Shown here: one piece after another, positions 16,837-25,075 of the stretch
Layout of the letters: every line of letters starts with the position of its first letter
Numbering within the stretch: the first letter of the stretch is position 1
Source: Desulfobulbus elongatus DSM 2908
GTDB lineage: Bacteria > Desulfobacterota > Desulfobulbia > Desulfobulbales > Desulfobulbaceae
Direction of reading: 5' to 3'
Assembly (NCBI RefSeq): GCF_000621145.1
Contig: NZ_JHZB01000016.1
Coordinates: forward strand, 42,585 to 106,584
DNA: 64,000 bases
Translations under genes and position numbers: made by a program
Notes under the pieces: model-generated
What the model was told of the DNA's origin: nothing
What the model saw: only the letters and a program-made list of their open reading frames with translations
Databases searched by the model: none

Positions 16837-18816
16837 TCAGCCGATGACGGCCAGAACAGTATCTTTGGTGACCGAGTCACCGGTACCGAAACATAGTTGT
16901 TTGACGGTACCATCGCACGGAGCACCCAGGTTGTTCTCCATCTTCATGGCCTCGAGCACGACGATGGGGTCACCGGCTTTGACTGCATCACCGACATTGA
17001 CCAAGTTCTTGACGACCATACCAGGCATGGGGGCCAGCAGCGGGGTCCCACCTTCAACTGCTGCCGGAGCAGCGGCGGCGGCCTTCGGTGCGGCAGCAGG
17101 TGCAGCAGCCGGAGCGGCAGCGGCCTTCGGTGCGGCGGCGGCAGGAGCTGCAGGCCGCGGAGCAGCGGCAACCATCGGCTGGAAATCACCGGTCGGATCG
17201 ACCTCGACGTTGAAATATTCGCCATCAACAAAGACGTTGAAGGTACGAAGATTTCCGGACTTCTCCGGAGCGGCGGCCTTGGGCTCGATGAGCTTGCCGG
17301 CCTTGGCCTTGGCGATCAACTCGTCGCGCTTCTTGACTTCGTCGAGGGTCAGCGGTTGCACCTCGACCGGTGCCGGGGTGACGCCGTACTTCCACTCGAG
17401 GAACTTCTTGCCGGTAACCGGGTAGATGGCGTAGAGCACCAGATCATCCATGTCCTTGGCGAGATCGCCAATCTCTTTCTTGGCTTTCTCCAGTTCGGGC
17501 TCGATAACCTCGGCCGGGCGGCAGGTGATCGGGGTTTCGCCACGCGGGTAACCTTTCAGAGCCTTCTTCTGCAGTTCGGCATCGATCGGCACCGCGGTTT
17601 TGCCATAGAGACCGTAGCACAGATCCTTGACCTGAGCGGTGATCATCTTGTAGCGCTCTTCCGGTGTGTCGAAGAGCACGTTGTTGACGGTCTGGATACC
17701 GACGATCTGGCTGGTCGGGGTGACCAGCGGAATCTGGCCGAGTTCTTTACGTACACGGGGCAGCTCTTTGTAGACCTGATCGATCTTGTCGAGCGCATCC
17801 ATCTCGCGCAACTGGTTGACCAGGTTGGAAAGCATGCCGCCCGGGGTCTGATGCAGGAGCACGTTGATGTCGATGGTCGAGATCTTGGAGTCATCGAGCA
17901 GGTGCTTGTACTTCGGCATGACTTCCTTCTCGAGGATCTCGTTGATGGCGGCCAGTTTCTTGATGTCGAAACCGGTGTCACGGTTGGTGCCGAGCAGAGC
18001 CATGACCAGCGGCTCGATCGCCGGATGCGCGGTCCGGAAAGCATACGGGGTCATACAGGTGTCAACGATGTCAACACCGGCCTCGATGGCCTTCAGGTGG
18101 CTCATGGAAGCCATACCGGAGGTGAAGTGGCTGTGCAGATGCACCGGGGTGTCGGTCACCGCCTTGATGGCCTTGACGATGGCATAGGCATCGTACGGAG
18201 CGATCAGACCGGCCATATCCTTGATGCAGATGGAGTCGGCGCCCATGGCGACCAAATCCTTGGCCTTGTTGACATAGTAGTCGATATTGTACACCTCGCC
18301 GCCCAAGCGCGGTTCGGTCAGGGTATAGCAGATGCAGCCCTGGAAGTGCTTGCCGCTCTTCTTGATCTGCTTGACGACGGTTTCAAAGTTGCGATAGTCG
18401 TTGAGGGCGTCAAAGGTACGGAAAATGTCCATACCGTTCTCTGCAGCCCGTTCCACGAACGCAGTCGCGGTGTCATCGGCGTAGTTCCGATAGCCAACCA
18501 GGTTCTGAGCGCGGAGCAGCATCGAGAAGGGGGTCTTTTTGATATAGCGTTTCAGGGTACGGAGGCGCTCCCATGGATCCTCGTTGAGGAAACGATGCAT
18601 GGTATCGAAGGTGGCGCCGCCCCAGGTCTCAAGTGCCCAGAAACCAACCTCGTCCATCATCTCCGCAACCGGGATCATGTCCTCGGTCCGGCCGCGGGTG
18701 GCGAACAGAGATTGGTGACCATCACGGAAGGTGAGGTCCATTACCTTGACCGGGTTCTCAGCTTTCGGCCGGTCAATTGCATAGTTCATGGCGGTCATTT
18801 TCACTTGGTCGCTCAT
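16837..18816 (-). CDS. Carboxyltransferase 5S-type subunit fused to biotin carrier domain (probable methylmalonyl-CoA:pyruvate transcarboxylase)
   Basis: 659 residues. N-terminal HMGL-type barrel (about 20-300) with LTFRDGHQSL, metal site HLHSHFTSG and ETWGGATFD; middle PYC/OadA conserved domain (about 310-500); Ala/Pro-rich linker (about 555-590); C-terminal biotinyl domain with EAMKMEN, biotin acceptor Lys625. This fuses the 5S and 1.3S parts of Propionibacterium transcarboxylase. It handles the pyruvate/oxaloacetate half reaction. OadA and PycB look alike, but there is no membrane beta subunit and no biotin carboxylase nearby, while a 12S-type subunit and sucCD are in the same operon, which favours a transcarboxylase linking propionyl-CoA/methylmalonyl-CoA to oxaloacetate/pyruvate. 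Confidence 0.85.
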   Translation of the reverse strand: MSDQVKMTAMNYAIDRPKAENPVKVMDLTFRDGHQSLFATRGRTEDMIPVAEMMDEVGFWALETWGGATFDTMHRFLNEDPWERLRTLKRYIKKTPFSMLLRAQNLVGYRNYADDTATAFVERAAENGMDIFRTFDALNDYRNFETVVKQIKKSGKHFQGCICYTLTEPRLGGEVYNIDYYVNKAKDLVAMGADSICIKDMAGLIAPYDAYAIVKAIKAVTDTPVHLHSHFTSGMASMSHLKAIEAGVDIVDTCMTPYAFRTAHPAIEPLVMALLGTNRDTGFDIKKLAAINEILEKEVMPKYKHLLDDSKISTIDINVLLHQTPGGMLSNLVNQLREMDALDKIDQVYKELPRVRKELGQIPLVTPTSQIVGIQTVNNVLFDTPEERYKMITAQVKDLCYGLYGKTAVPIDAELQKKALKGYPRGETPITCRPAEVIEPELEKAKKEIGDLAKDMDDLVLYAIYPVTGKKFLEWKYGVTPAPVEVQPLTLDEVKKRDELIAKAKAGKLIEPKAAAPEKSGNLRTFNVFVDGEYFNVEVDPTGDFQPMVAAAPRPAAPAAAAPKAAAAPAAAPAAAPKAAAAAPAAVEGGTPLLAPMPGMVVKNLVNVGDAVKAGDPIVVLEAMKMENNLGAPCDGTVKQLCFGTGDSVTKDTVLAVIG

Positions 18817-18874
18817 TTTCAGTGTCTCCCTGTTATTATACGTTTTCGTTGAACGTCAATGTGTGTAAAAGCCA

Positions 18875-19069
18875 TCAGAAGGCTTTCATTTGAATCAGCC
18901 TGCGGAAATTCATAATGTCCTGACGGCCGGCAATCGCCCATAAACTCGGCCCGGTCGGTGCAGGCTTGGCGGCGGCCAACTGTGCCTGATAGGCCGCTTC
19001 CTCCTCCTGCATCAGATAGGCATTAACGGCTGCAAGGGCCGCAGCCATTTTTTTGTTCATTTTTGCCAT
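18875..19069 (-). CDS. Small conserved-looking subunit between the two carboxyltransferase genes
   Basis: 64 residues from the ATG at 19067-19069, preceded by GAGGA 8 nt upstream; an upstream extension to 19117 lacks such a site. N-terminal half is a Lys/Met/Ala/Glu-rich helix (KKMAAALAAVNAYLMQEEE); the C-terminus PSLWAIAGRQDIMNFRR has a W-x3-GR-x3-M-x2-R pattern that I recall from the C-terminal tail of small subunits of biotin-dependent decarboxylases (MmdD/MmdE type) and related carboxylases. No membrane segment, unlike OadG. It lies 61 bp after the 12S gene and 58 bp before the 5S gene, so it is probably a structural part of the complex, perhaps docking the two catalytic subunits. Function is an inference. 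Confidence 0.72.
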   Translation of the reverse strand: MAKMNKKMAAALAAVNAYLMQEEEAAYQAQLAAAKPAPTGPSLWAIAGRQDIMNFRRLIQMKAF

Positions 19070-19130
19070 TCTGTCATCCTCTGAGTCTGTTGGCGCGGCA
19101 CATATCTGCCGAACCATTCCTTGAGAGTGC

Positions 19131-20681
19131 TTACAGCGGGATATTGCCGTGTTTTTTCATCGGGATGGTGTCACGTTTCCCTGAGATCGACTCAAGCGCA
19201 TTGATGATCCGGTACCGGGTTTCGGCCGGCTCGATAACATCGTCGATATAGCCGCGTTCGGCAGCACAGTAGGGGTTGGAGAAGTTCTCGTTGTACTCGT
19301 TCTCCTTCTCGACCAAGAAGGCCTTGGGATCATCGGCCGCCTTGGCACCCTTGGCGTGCAGGACTTCGACCGCGCCCTTGGATCCCATAACGGCGATTTC
19401 ACCGGTCGGCCAGGAATAGTTAATGTCGGTCCGCAGGTGCTTGGACGACATAGCGCAGTAGGCGCCGCCGTAGGCCTTGCGGGTGATGACGGTGACTTTC
19501 GGCACGGTCGACTCGGCATAGGCGAAGAGCATCTTGGCACCGTTGCGGATGACGCCGCCGAACTCCTGTGTGGTACCGGGCAGGAAGCCGGGGACGTCGA
19601 CGAAGGTGATAATCGGGATGTTGAAGCAGTCACAGAAGCGGATGAAGCGGGCACCCTTGATCGAGGAATCGATGTCGAGAACGCCGGCGTAGTAGGACGG
19701 CTGGTTGGCAACGATGCCAACGGCCTTGCCACCATAACGGGCAAAACCGACGACGATGTTCGGAGCGAAATTCTTCTTGATTTCAAAGAAGATGCCGTTG
19801 TCGACCGTCTCAGCGATTACTTTTTTGATGTCGTAGGCAGCATTCGGGTTGTCCGGAATGATGTCGTTGAGCAGTTCGGACCGACGGGTGATCGGATCGT
19901 CGCAGGGGGCATCCGGCGGATTCTCCAGATTGTTCTGCGGCAGATAGCTCATCAGATCCTTGATGTACTGAATGGCGTCGTCCTCGTTCTCGGCAGCATA
20001 GTCGGTGACGCCGGACTTGGTGGTATGCATGGCCGCACCGCCCAGGGCTTCGGTGGTGACGTCCTCATTTAACACGGTTTTAACGACCTTGGGACCGGTC
20101 AGGAACATGTAGGACTGGATCTTGACCTGGATAATAAAGTCGGTCAAGGCAGGGGAGTACACGGCGCCACCGGCGCAGGGTCCGAAAACACCGGAAATCT
20201 GCGGGACAACGCCGGAAGCGAGGACGTTGCGGGTGAAAATCTCGGTATACCCAGCCAGGGCCTCGATACCTTCCTGGATACGGGCGCCGCCCGAGTCGTT
20301 GAGGCCGATGACCGGAATGCCGTTCTTCATGCCCAGATCCATGATCTTGCAGATCTTCTCGGCCAGGGTTCCGGAGAGGGAGCCGGCCAGGACAGAAAAA
20401 TCCTGGGCGTAGATATATACCGGCCGACCGGCGAGCTTGCCGCAACCGGTGACAACACCGTCGCCGAAAAACTTGATTTTTTCCATGCCGAAGTTGTAGC
20501 AGCGATGGAGCTTGAAGGCATCGTATTCTTCGAAGGTGCCGGGGTCGAGGAGAAGGGCGATACGCTCGCGGGCGGTGTATTTGCCTTGGGAGTGGATCTT
20601 GTCGATTTTATCCTGACCGCCGCCCAGCAAGGCTTTGGCCCTCTTTTGCTTTAACTGCTCTAATTTTTCCTTTGTACTCAT
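19131..20681 (-). CDS. Acyl-CoA carboxyltransferase 12S-type subunit (methylmalonyl-CoA side)
   Basis: 516 residues, the size of MmdA/PccB/12S subunits. Crotonase-fold repeats with the two oxyanion glycine motifs, [13 protein letters not shown] in the N-terminal half and [14 protein letters not shown] in the C-terminal half, plus [14 protein letters not shown]. It transfers the carboxyl group between methylmalonyl-CoA/propionyl-CoA and the biotin carrier. The neighbour at 16837-18816 supplies the biotin and the pyruvate-side carboxyltransferase. Alternatives are the alpha subunit of a decarboxylase or propionyl-CoA carboxylase beta subunit; the operon argues for transcarboxylase. Confidence 0.9.
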   Translation of the reverse strand: MSTKEKLEQLKQKRAKALLGGGQDKIDKIHSQGKYTARERIALLLDPGTFEEYDAFKLHRCYNFGMEKIKFFGDGVVTGCGKLAGRPVYIYAQDFSVLAGSLSGTLAEKICKIMDLGMKNGIPVIGLNDSGGARIQEGIEALAGYTEIFTRNVLASGVVPQISGVFGPCAGGAVYSPALTDFIIQVKIQSYMFLTGPKVVKTVLNEDVTTEALGGAAMHTTKSGVTDYAAENEDDAIQYIKDLMSYLPQNNLENPPDAPCDDPITRRSELLNDIIPDNPNAAYDIKKVIAETVDNGIFFEIKKNFAPNIVVGFARYGGKAVGIVANQPSYYAGVLDIDSSIKGARFIRFCDCFNIPIITFVDVPGFLPGTTQEFGGVIRNGAKMLFAYAESTVPKVTVITRKAYGGAYCAMSSKHLRTDINYSWPTGEIAVMGSKGAVEVLHAKGAKAADDPKAFLVEKENEYNENFSNPYCAAERGYIDDVIEPAETRYRIINALESISGKRDTIPMKKHGNIPL

Positions 20682-20776
20682 GCTGTCTCCTTGCTGCAGA
20701 ATTCAGTCAAAATTCCGTGCCGATTATGAGCCGAAGCGGTGCCGGATGGAGCACATCCGGCACCGCTGAGATTAAA

Positions 20777-21652
20777 TCAACCTTTATAGACCTGCTTGCA
20801 GAGCTCACCCAACTTGCCGAGATTGGCGCAATGATGCACGCCACTCGCCTTCATGGCCTCGATCTTGGCTTCGGCAGTCCCCTTTCCGCCGCTGACGATG
20901 GCACCGGCATGGCCCATACGGCGGCCGGGAGGAGCGGTCAGGCCGGCGATGAAGCCGACCACCGGTTTCTTGGTGTTGGCCTTGATCCACTCGCAGGCGT
21001 TCTCTTCCGCGTTACCGCCGATCTCGCCGATCATGACGATGGCTTTGGTATCCGGGTCCGCAGCGAACGCCTCCAGGCAATCGATGAAGTTGGTACCGTT
21101 GATGGGATCGCCGCCGATGCCGATGCAGGTGGTCTGACCGAAACCGGCCTGGGTCAGCTGATGAACGGCCTCATAGGTGAGTGTTCCAGAGCGGGAGACG
21201 ACGCCCCAGGGTCCGCCGGGTTTGTGCATCGGTCCGGGCATGATGCCGATCTTGCACTCGCCGGGGGTGATGATACCGGGGCAGTTCGGGCCGATGAGAC
21301 GGGTGGTCCGGGTCGCCAGGTAATTCTTGACTCGCATCATATCAAGAACCGGGACACCTTCGGTGATGCAGACAACCAACTCGATGCCGGCGTCGGCGGC
21401 TTCCATGATCGCGTCGGCGGCGAACGGCGGCGGCACCAGGATCATGGAAGCGTTGCAACCGGTTTTTTCCCGGGCTTCCTTCACACCGTTGAAGATCGGC
21501 ACATCGTCCATCTTCTGACCACCCTTGCCGGGGGTCACGCCGGCGACCACGTTGGTGCCGTAGGCAATACAGGAACGGGTATGAAACTGGCCTTCCTGGC
21601 CGGTGATGCCTTGTACAACTAACCGTGTATTTTTGTTAACAAAAACGCTCAT
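20777..21652 (-). CDS. sucD: Succinyl-CoA synthetase alpha subunit
   Basis: 291 residues, full length. N-terminal CoA-binding Rossmann domain starting [20 protein letters not shown], then [10 protein letters not shown] and the phosphohistidine loop [10 protein letters not shown]. With SucC it interconverts succinyl-CoA and succinate with ATP or GTP formation, a substrate-level phosphorylation step of propionate oxidation. It is placed 163 bp after sucC and 95 bp before the 12S subunit gene in one transcription unit. Confidence 0.95.
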   Translation of the reverse strand: MSVFVNKNTRLVVQGITGQEGQFHTRSCIAYGTNVVAGVTPGKGGQKMDDVPIFNGVKEAREKTGCNASMILVPPPFAADAIMEAADAGIELVVCITEGVPVLDMMRVKNYLATRTTRLIGPNCPGIITPGECKIGIMPGPMHKPGGPWGVVSRSGTLTYEAVHQLTQAGFGQTTCIGIGGDPINGTNFIDCLEAFAADPDTKAIVMIGEIGGNAEENACEWIKANTKKPVVGFIAGLTAPPGRRMGHAGAIVSGGKGTAEAKIEAMKASGVHHCANLGKLGELCKQVYKG

Positions 21653-21815
21653 TATGAAATCCTCTATGGGTTATTGTTTTTTGTGCCTTGTGCAAGCTGA
21701 ATCGTCCGGTTGCGGTCATTTTCGTCGGCATTGTTTCGTGGCAACAGGCTCTGCGCCCTTTTTGCCACTTCGGCGGCAGGTCGCCCATCCCTCGCCGGCG
21801 TGAGACACAACAGAT

Positions 21816-22973
21816 TTACGCGACGATCTTCGCTACCTTCTCGGCTGCATCGGCCAGGTCTTTGGCATTGATCAGGTCAAGACCGGACTCGGCAAGAATT
21901 CTGCGTCCTTCCTCGACATTGGTGCCTTCCATGCGGACAACAACGGGCACCTGCAGTTTCAGCTTGGTTGCGGCCTGAACAACACCCTTGGCCAGGATGT
22001 CACACCGGAGGATGCCGCCGAACACATTGATCAGAATGCCTTTGACGGCCGGGTCCTTCATAATCAGACGGAAACCGTTCTCGATGGCCTCGGCATTGGC
22101 GCCGCCACCGACATCCAGAAAGTTGGCGGGAGCAGCACCGGCCAATTTGACGATATCCATGGTGGCCATGGCCAGACCGGCGCCGTTGACGATGTTGCCA
22201 ACATTCCCGTCAAGGTTGATGTAGTTCAGGCCGAACTGGGCAGCTTCTGCCTCGACCGGATCTTCCTCGTCGATATCGCGCATTTCCTTGACGTCGGGGT
22301 GACGGAACAGCGCGTTGCCGTCGATGTCCATCTTGGCGTCCAGGGCGAGAATATTGCCTTCGGCGGTGATGATCAGCGGGTTGATCTCAACCATGGAGCA
22401 GTCGTAGGCGACGAACAGGTCGTAGAGGTTCTTCACCAACGTCGACATCTGTTTCTGCAGATCTTTTTCGATCTCGAGACCGAAGCAGATTTTGCGGGCG
22501 TGGAACGGCTGAAAACCTGAAACCGGGCTCACGTTGACGGTGACGATCCGCTCGGGGGTCTTGGCGGCCACTTCTTCGATATCCATGCCGCCGTCCTGGC
22601 TGCAGACAATGGCGACCGTGGCGGTCTCGCGATCGGGAATAATGGAAAGGTACAGCTCCTTTTTGATGTTCAGCCCTTCCTCAACCAATACCTTGCGAAC
22701 CTTTTTGCCCTGAGCGCCGGTCTGCTTGGTGATCAGGGTCATGCCGATGATGGAATCGGCAACCGGTTTTACATCGGCCTTGGTCTTGGCCAGCTTGACG
22801 CCACCGCCCTTGCCGCGGCCACCCGCATGCACCTGGGCCTTGACGACGACCGGATAGCCGAACTCCTCGGCAATTTTCGCTACCTCGTCCGAGGTGTAGG
22901 CAAGTTTCCCCTTGGGGGTAGGTACATTGTATTTTCGGAATAGTTCCTTGGCCTGATACTCATGAATTTTCAT
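21816..22973 (-). CDS. sucC: Succinyl-CoA synthetase beta subunit
   Basis: 385 residues. Starts MKIHEYQAKELFRKYNVPTP, the SucC signature; ATP-grasp domain with VVKAQVHAGGRGKGGGVKLA, and the C-terminal flavodoxin-like domain with NVFGGILRCDILAKGV and PVVVRMEGTNVEEGR. An AAAGGA ribosome site lies 8 nt upstream of ATG. First gene of the operon sucC-sucD-12S-small subunit-5S/1.3S, so the promoter should be in the long non-coding stretch upstream. Confidence 0.95.
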   Translation of the reverse strand: MKIHEYQAKELFRKYNVPTPKGKLAYTSDEVAKIAEEFGYPVVVKAQVHAGGRGKGGGVKLAKTKADVKPVADSIIGMTLITKQTGAQGKKVRKVLVEEGLNIKKELYLSIIPDRETATVAIVCSQDGGMDIEEVAAKTPERIVTVNVSPVSGFQPFHARKICFGLEIEKDLQKQMSTLVKNLYDLFVAYDCSMVEINPLIITAEGNILALDAKMDIDGNALFRHPDVKEMRDIDEEDPVEAEAAQFGLNYINLDGNVGNIVNGAGLAMATMDIVKLAGAAPANFLDVGGGANAEAIENGFRLIMKDPAVKGILINVFGGILRCDILAKGVVQAATKLKLQVPVVVRMEGTNVEEGRRILAESGLDLINAKDLADAAEKVAKIVA

Positions 22974-23997
22974 AGACGCATCCTTTTGCGGCGAACCCCG
23001 CGCGGTGGCACGAGATCCTCCAGAGAAGTAAAATGTTAATTCAAGTCCCTGTTCACTACCAATTTACTACGGCATGGTGTCCCCGTCAGGCAACCCTGAT
23101 CCAAACCAATCGTGCGCAGAGCAGAGAGAAATTCACATGACGGTCCTGATGGATACCGCCATGCGCTCCAGAGCCCCCGGACGCTTGCCCACGACCTTCC
23201 GCAACAGTGTCCCCTGCCGTCACACCACAATTTTTTTATAAAAATGATGGCGTTACGTAATAATCCAGCACACCCGGTTACATATTCAAGAAGACGCACA
23301 GAGAGCTATCTTTCTCCGAAACAACGCGGGATACTGAAGATGCGGGGCGCATCAATCCCCGGCGTGCACTCACCGTTCCTCGCTCCTCCTGCCGTCAACC
23401 ATGCGCCAACAGGAAAAACCCGGCCATGCGAATCACCGCCGTTTTGCCGTTACCGAAAAAGAGCCCTCTTCCCTGCCCGTCCAAAAACGGCAGGTGTGTT
23501 CGAAGTGATGTTCAAAAGTGACCTATGCGAAGGGGAAAGACATTTTCCGGCTGGTCAGGCGAGGCGAGTTTATGAAGGGCAATTTCGTACCCACGGCTTC
23601 AACATCTGCCTCAGATACGCTCTAGAGGCCCTGAAAAAACGCCCTAAAACCATTCCGACAACAACATTCTCTACAGCCACTTCCGAAAAAACCACTCAAA
23701 ACTCAGGACTTATAACAAGACACTTCGTCCGGAGTCAAGTGATAAATACACCGGTGCGGCAGCACATGCCGCAGGTCGGGCAAGTCTTCTCGGCCCGCAT
23801 GAAAATCGTGGAATGACGAGAAATTGGGCTACGAGAACGTTGTCTGTGCCCTACAGGTGGGTGAAACCGGCCGGACCCTCGGCCGAAAGGGATAACTGCC
23901 GAATGTTAAGAAATTATTATTGGTGGAGCCAGCCGTCACCCCGAGGGAAAAAGGGGCATGCAAGAAAAAACGGACGGTTGAAGAAAAGCTGTTCCCC
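22974..23997. other. 1-kb gene-free region upstream of sucC
   Basis: No convincing gene on either strand; open frames here have atypical composition and no ribosome sites. It must hold the sucC operon promoter (one weak minus-strand candidate: TTATTA, 17 bp, TATAAA around 23228-23257) and the 3' end of the ATPase gene unit. A hairpin TGCGGCA/TGCCGCA with 5-nt loop lies at 23755-23773. Could hold a small RNA or gene remnant. Confidence 0.4.
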
Positions 23998-24969
23998 CTA
24001 CGTGTTCGTTTTCTTTTTCGGCTCTTTTTTCCGCTGGGTGATATTGTCGATGGCTATTTCCAGGCGATCGATGACGATGCCGGTGTATTTCTGGATATTG
24101 CGGAGAATATAGCAGCGCAGTTCGTGTAACTCTCCGGTCAGGGTCTTGCCGAACGGCACGTCGATGAACAGGTCGATACCGTAGCCGGAACGCCCCATCT
24201 TGACCTTGATCTTCCGCACCAGGATATCCCCGTCGTACTCGTCGATACAGTGGAGGATCATCTGGGTGAGGGCGGCCTCGGAGATAGTGACCGTTCCCTC
24301 GGCCCCGTGGTCGTGGTATTCGGGCTGCACCACCGACTTCTCGAAAAAGCGGGATTTTTTCACCCCGTCCTTGTCCTTGCCGCCCTTGAAAAAAATCCGG
24401 ATCGAATCGGAAAGGATTTGGGCGTAATCCCGCTTCACCTCGATGGTCGGCACCGGGATGACGTGTTTTCCCTCCTCGAATCGCGATTTGATCGCATTTT
24501 CGATGTCTTTCTGGCTGGCAATCTCCTCGATCTTGATCACCTGGCTGATCGGCGGCAATTCAAGCAGTTCGGCCACCTTGATCACCATTTTTTCCGAGGT
24601 CCCCAGCAAGAGGATCTTCTTGATTTTCTTTTCCTGGATCATCCGTACCACGCTCTGACGGTGGTCGTCGTCCGCAAAAAGAGCGGTCTTGATGGCGCTG
24701 ATGTAATTCTTCTCCTGCTTGGCCGATTTTCCCGCCAGGATGGTGGTGTCGTGAATCAACAATCCGTCATCGACGATGTAGGGAACACCGAGCTTTTCGG
24801 CCAACAGCTTGGCACGGAAACTCTTGCCGGTACCGCTCTTGCCCACCAGCGCGTACACGTGCATTCCCTGCAGCCGACCCTTGATCCGGCTGTAAAATTG
24901 ATAGATCTCCTTGCCCGTGAGGTAGATCCACTGATGTTCCTTACTGCTTTTCTCTGCGGATGTTGCCAT
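23998..24969 (-). CDS. P-loop nucleotide-binding protein with C-terminal Asp23-like domain
   Basis: 323 residues from ATG 24967-24969 (a TTG seven codons upstream is an alternative). Walker A GKSGTGKSFRA near residue 43 and IVDDGLLIHDTTILAG, as in uridine-kinase-like or PRK-like P-loop folds; LLLGTSEKMV later. From about residue 225 the chain changes to TVTISEAALTQMILHCI ... RKIKVKMG ... LFIDVPFG ... LRCYILRNIQKYTGIVIDRLEIAI, which looks like an Asp23/alkaline-shock domain. The C-terminus is Lys/Thr-rich. I recognise neither a substrate nor a named family; the combination suggests an envelope-associated or regulatory NTPase. It is a single gene, 106 bp downstream of the yejA-like gene on the same strand. 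Confidence 0.7.
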   Translation of the reverse strand: MATSAEKSSKEHQWIYLTGKEIYQFYSRIKGRLQGMHVYALVGKSGTGKSFRAKLLAEKLGVPYIVDDGLLIHDTTILAGKSAKQEKNYISAIKTALFADDDHRQSVVRMIQEKKIKKILLLGTSEKMVIKVAELLELPPISQVIKIEEIASQKDIENAIKSRFEEGKHVIPVPTIEVKRDYAQILSDSIRIFFKGGKDKDGVKKSRFFEKSVVQPEYHDHGAEGTVTISEAALTQMILHCIDEYDGDILVRKIKVKMGRSGYGIDLFIDVPFGKTLTGELHELRCYILRNIQKYTGIVIDRLEIAIDNITQRKKEPKKKTNT

Positions 24970-25075
24970 GCTCCCTGCTGAGGAAATCAAAAAAACCGAA
25001 AAAGGCGTTGCGGCTTATTTTAGGAAAAAAACGAAAAAAACAACAGGAACAACTTTGATGCCAAGGCGGCATCCG

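Noticed and set aside
16897..18852. Long open frame (651 codons) on the plus strand opposite the transcarboxylase 5S gene
   Set aside because: Exact antisense of a gene with strong motifs and a biotin site; amino-acid content (Asp/Gly/His-rich) is typical of a reverse-complement shadow in GC-rich DNA.
16837..20681. Na+-pumping oxaloacetate or methylmalonyl-CoA decarboxylase
   Set aside because: No membrane beta subunit and no membrane-anchored gamma subunit in the cluster; the small protein has no hydrophobic helix.
23112..23816. 234-codon plus-strand open frame in the empty region upstream of sucC
   Set aside because: Low-quality composition (Arg/Pro/Ser/Thr-rich, no hydrophobic core), no ribosome site and no motif.
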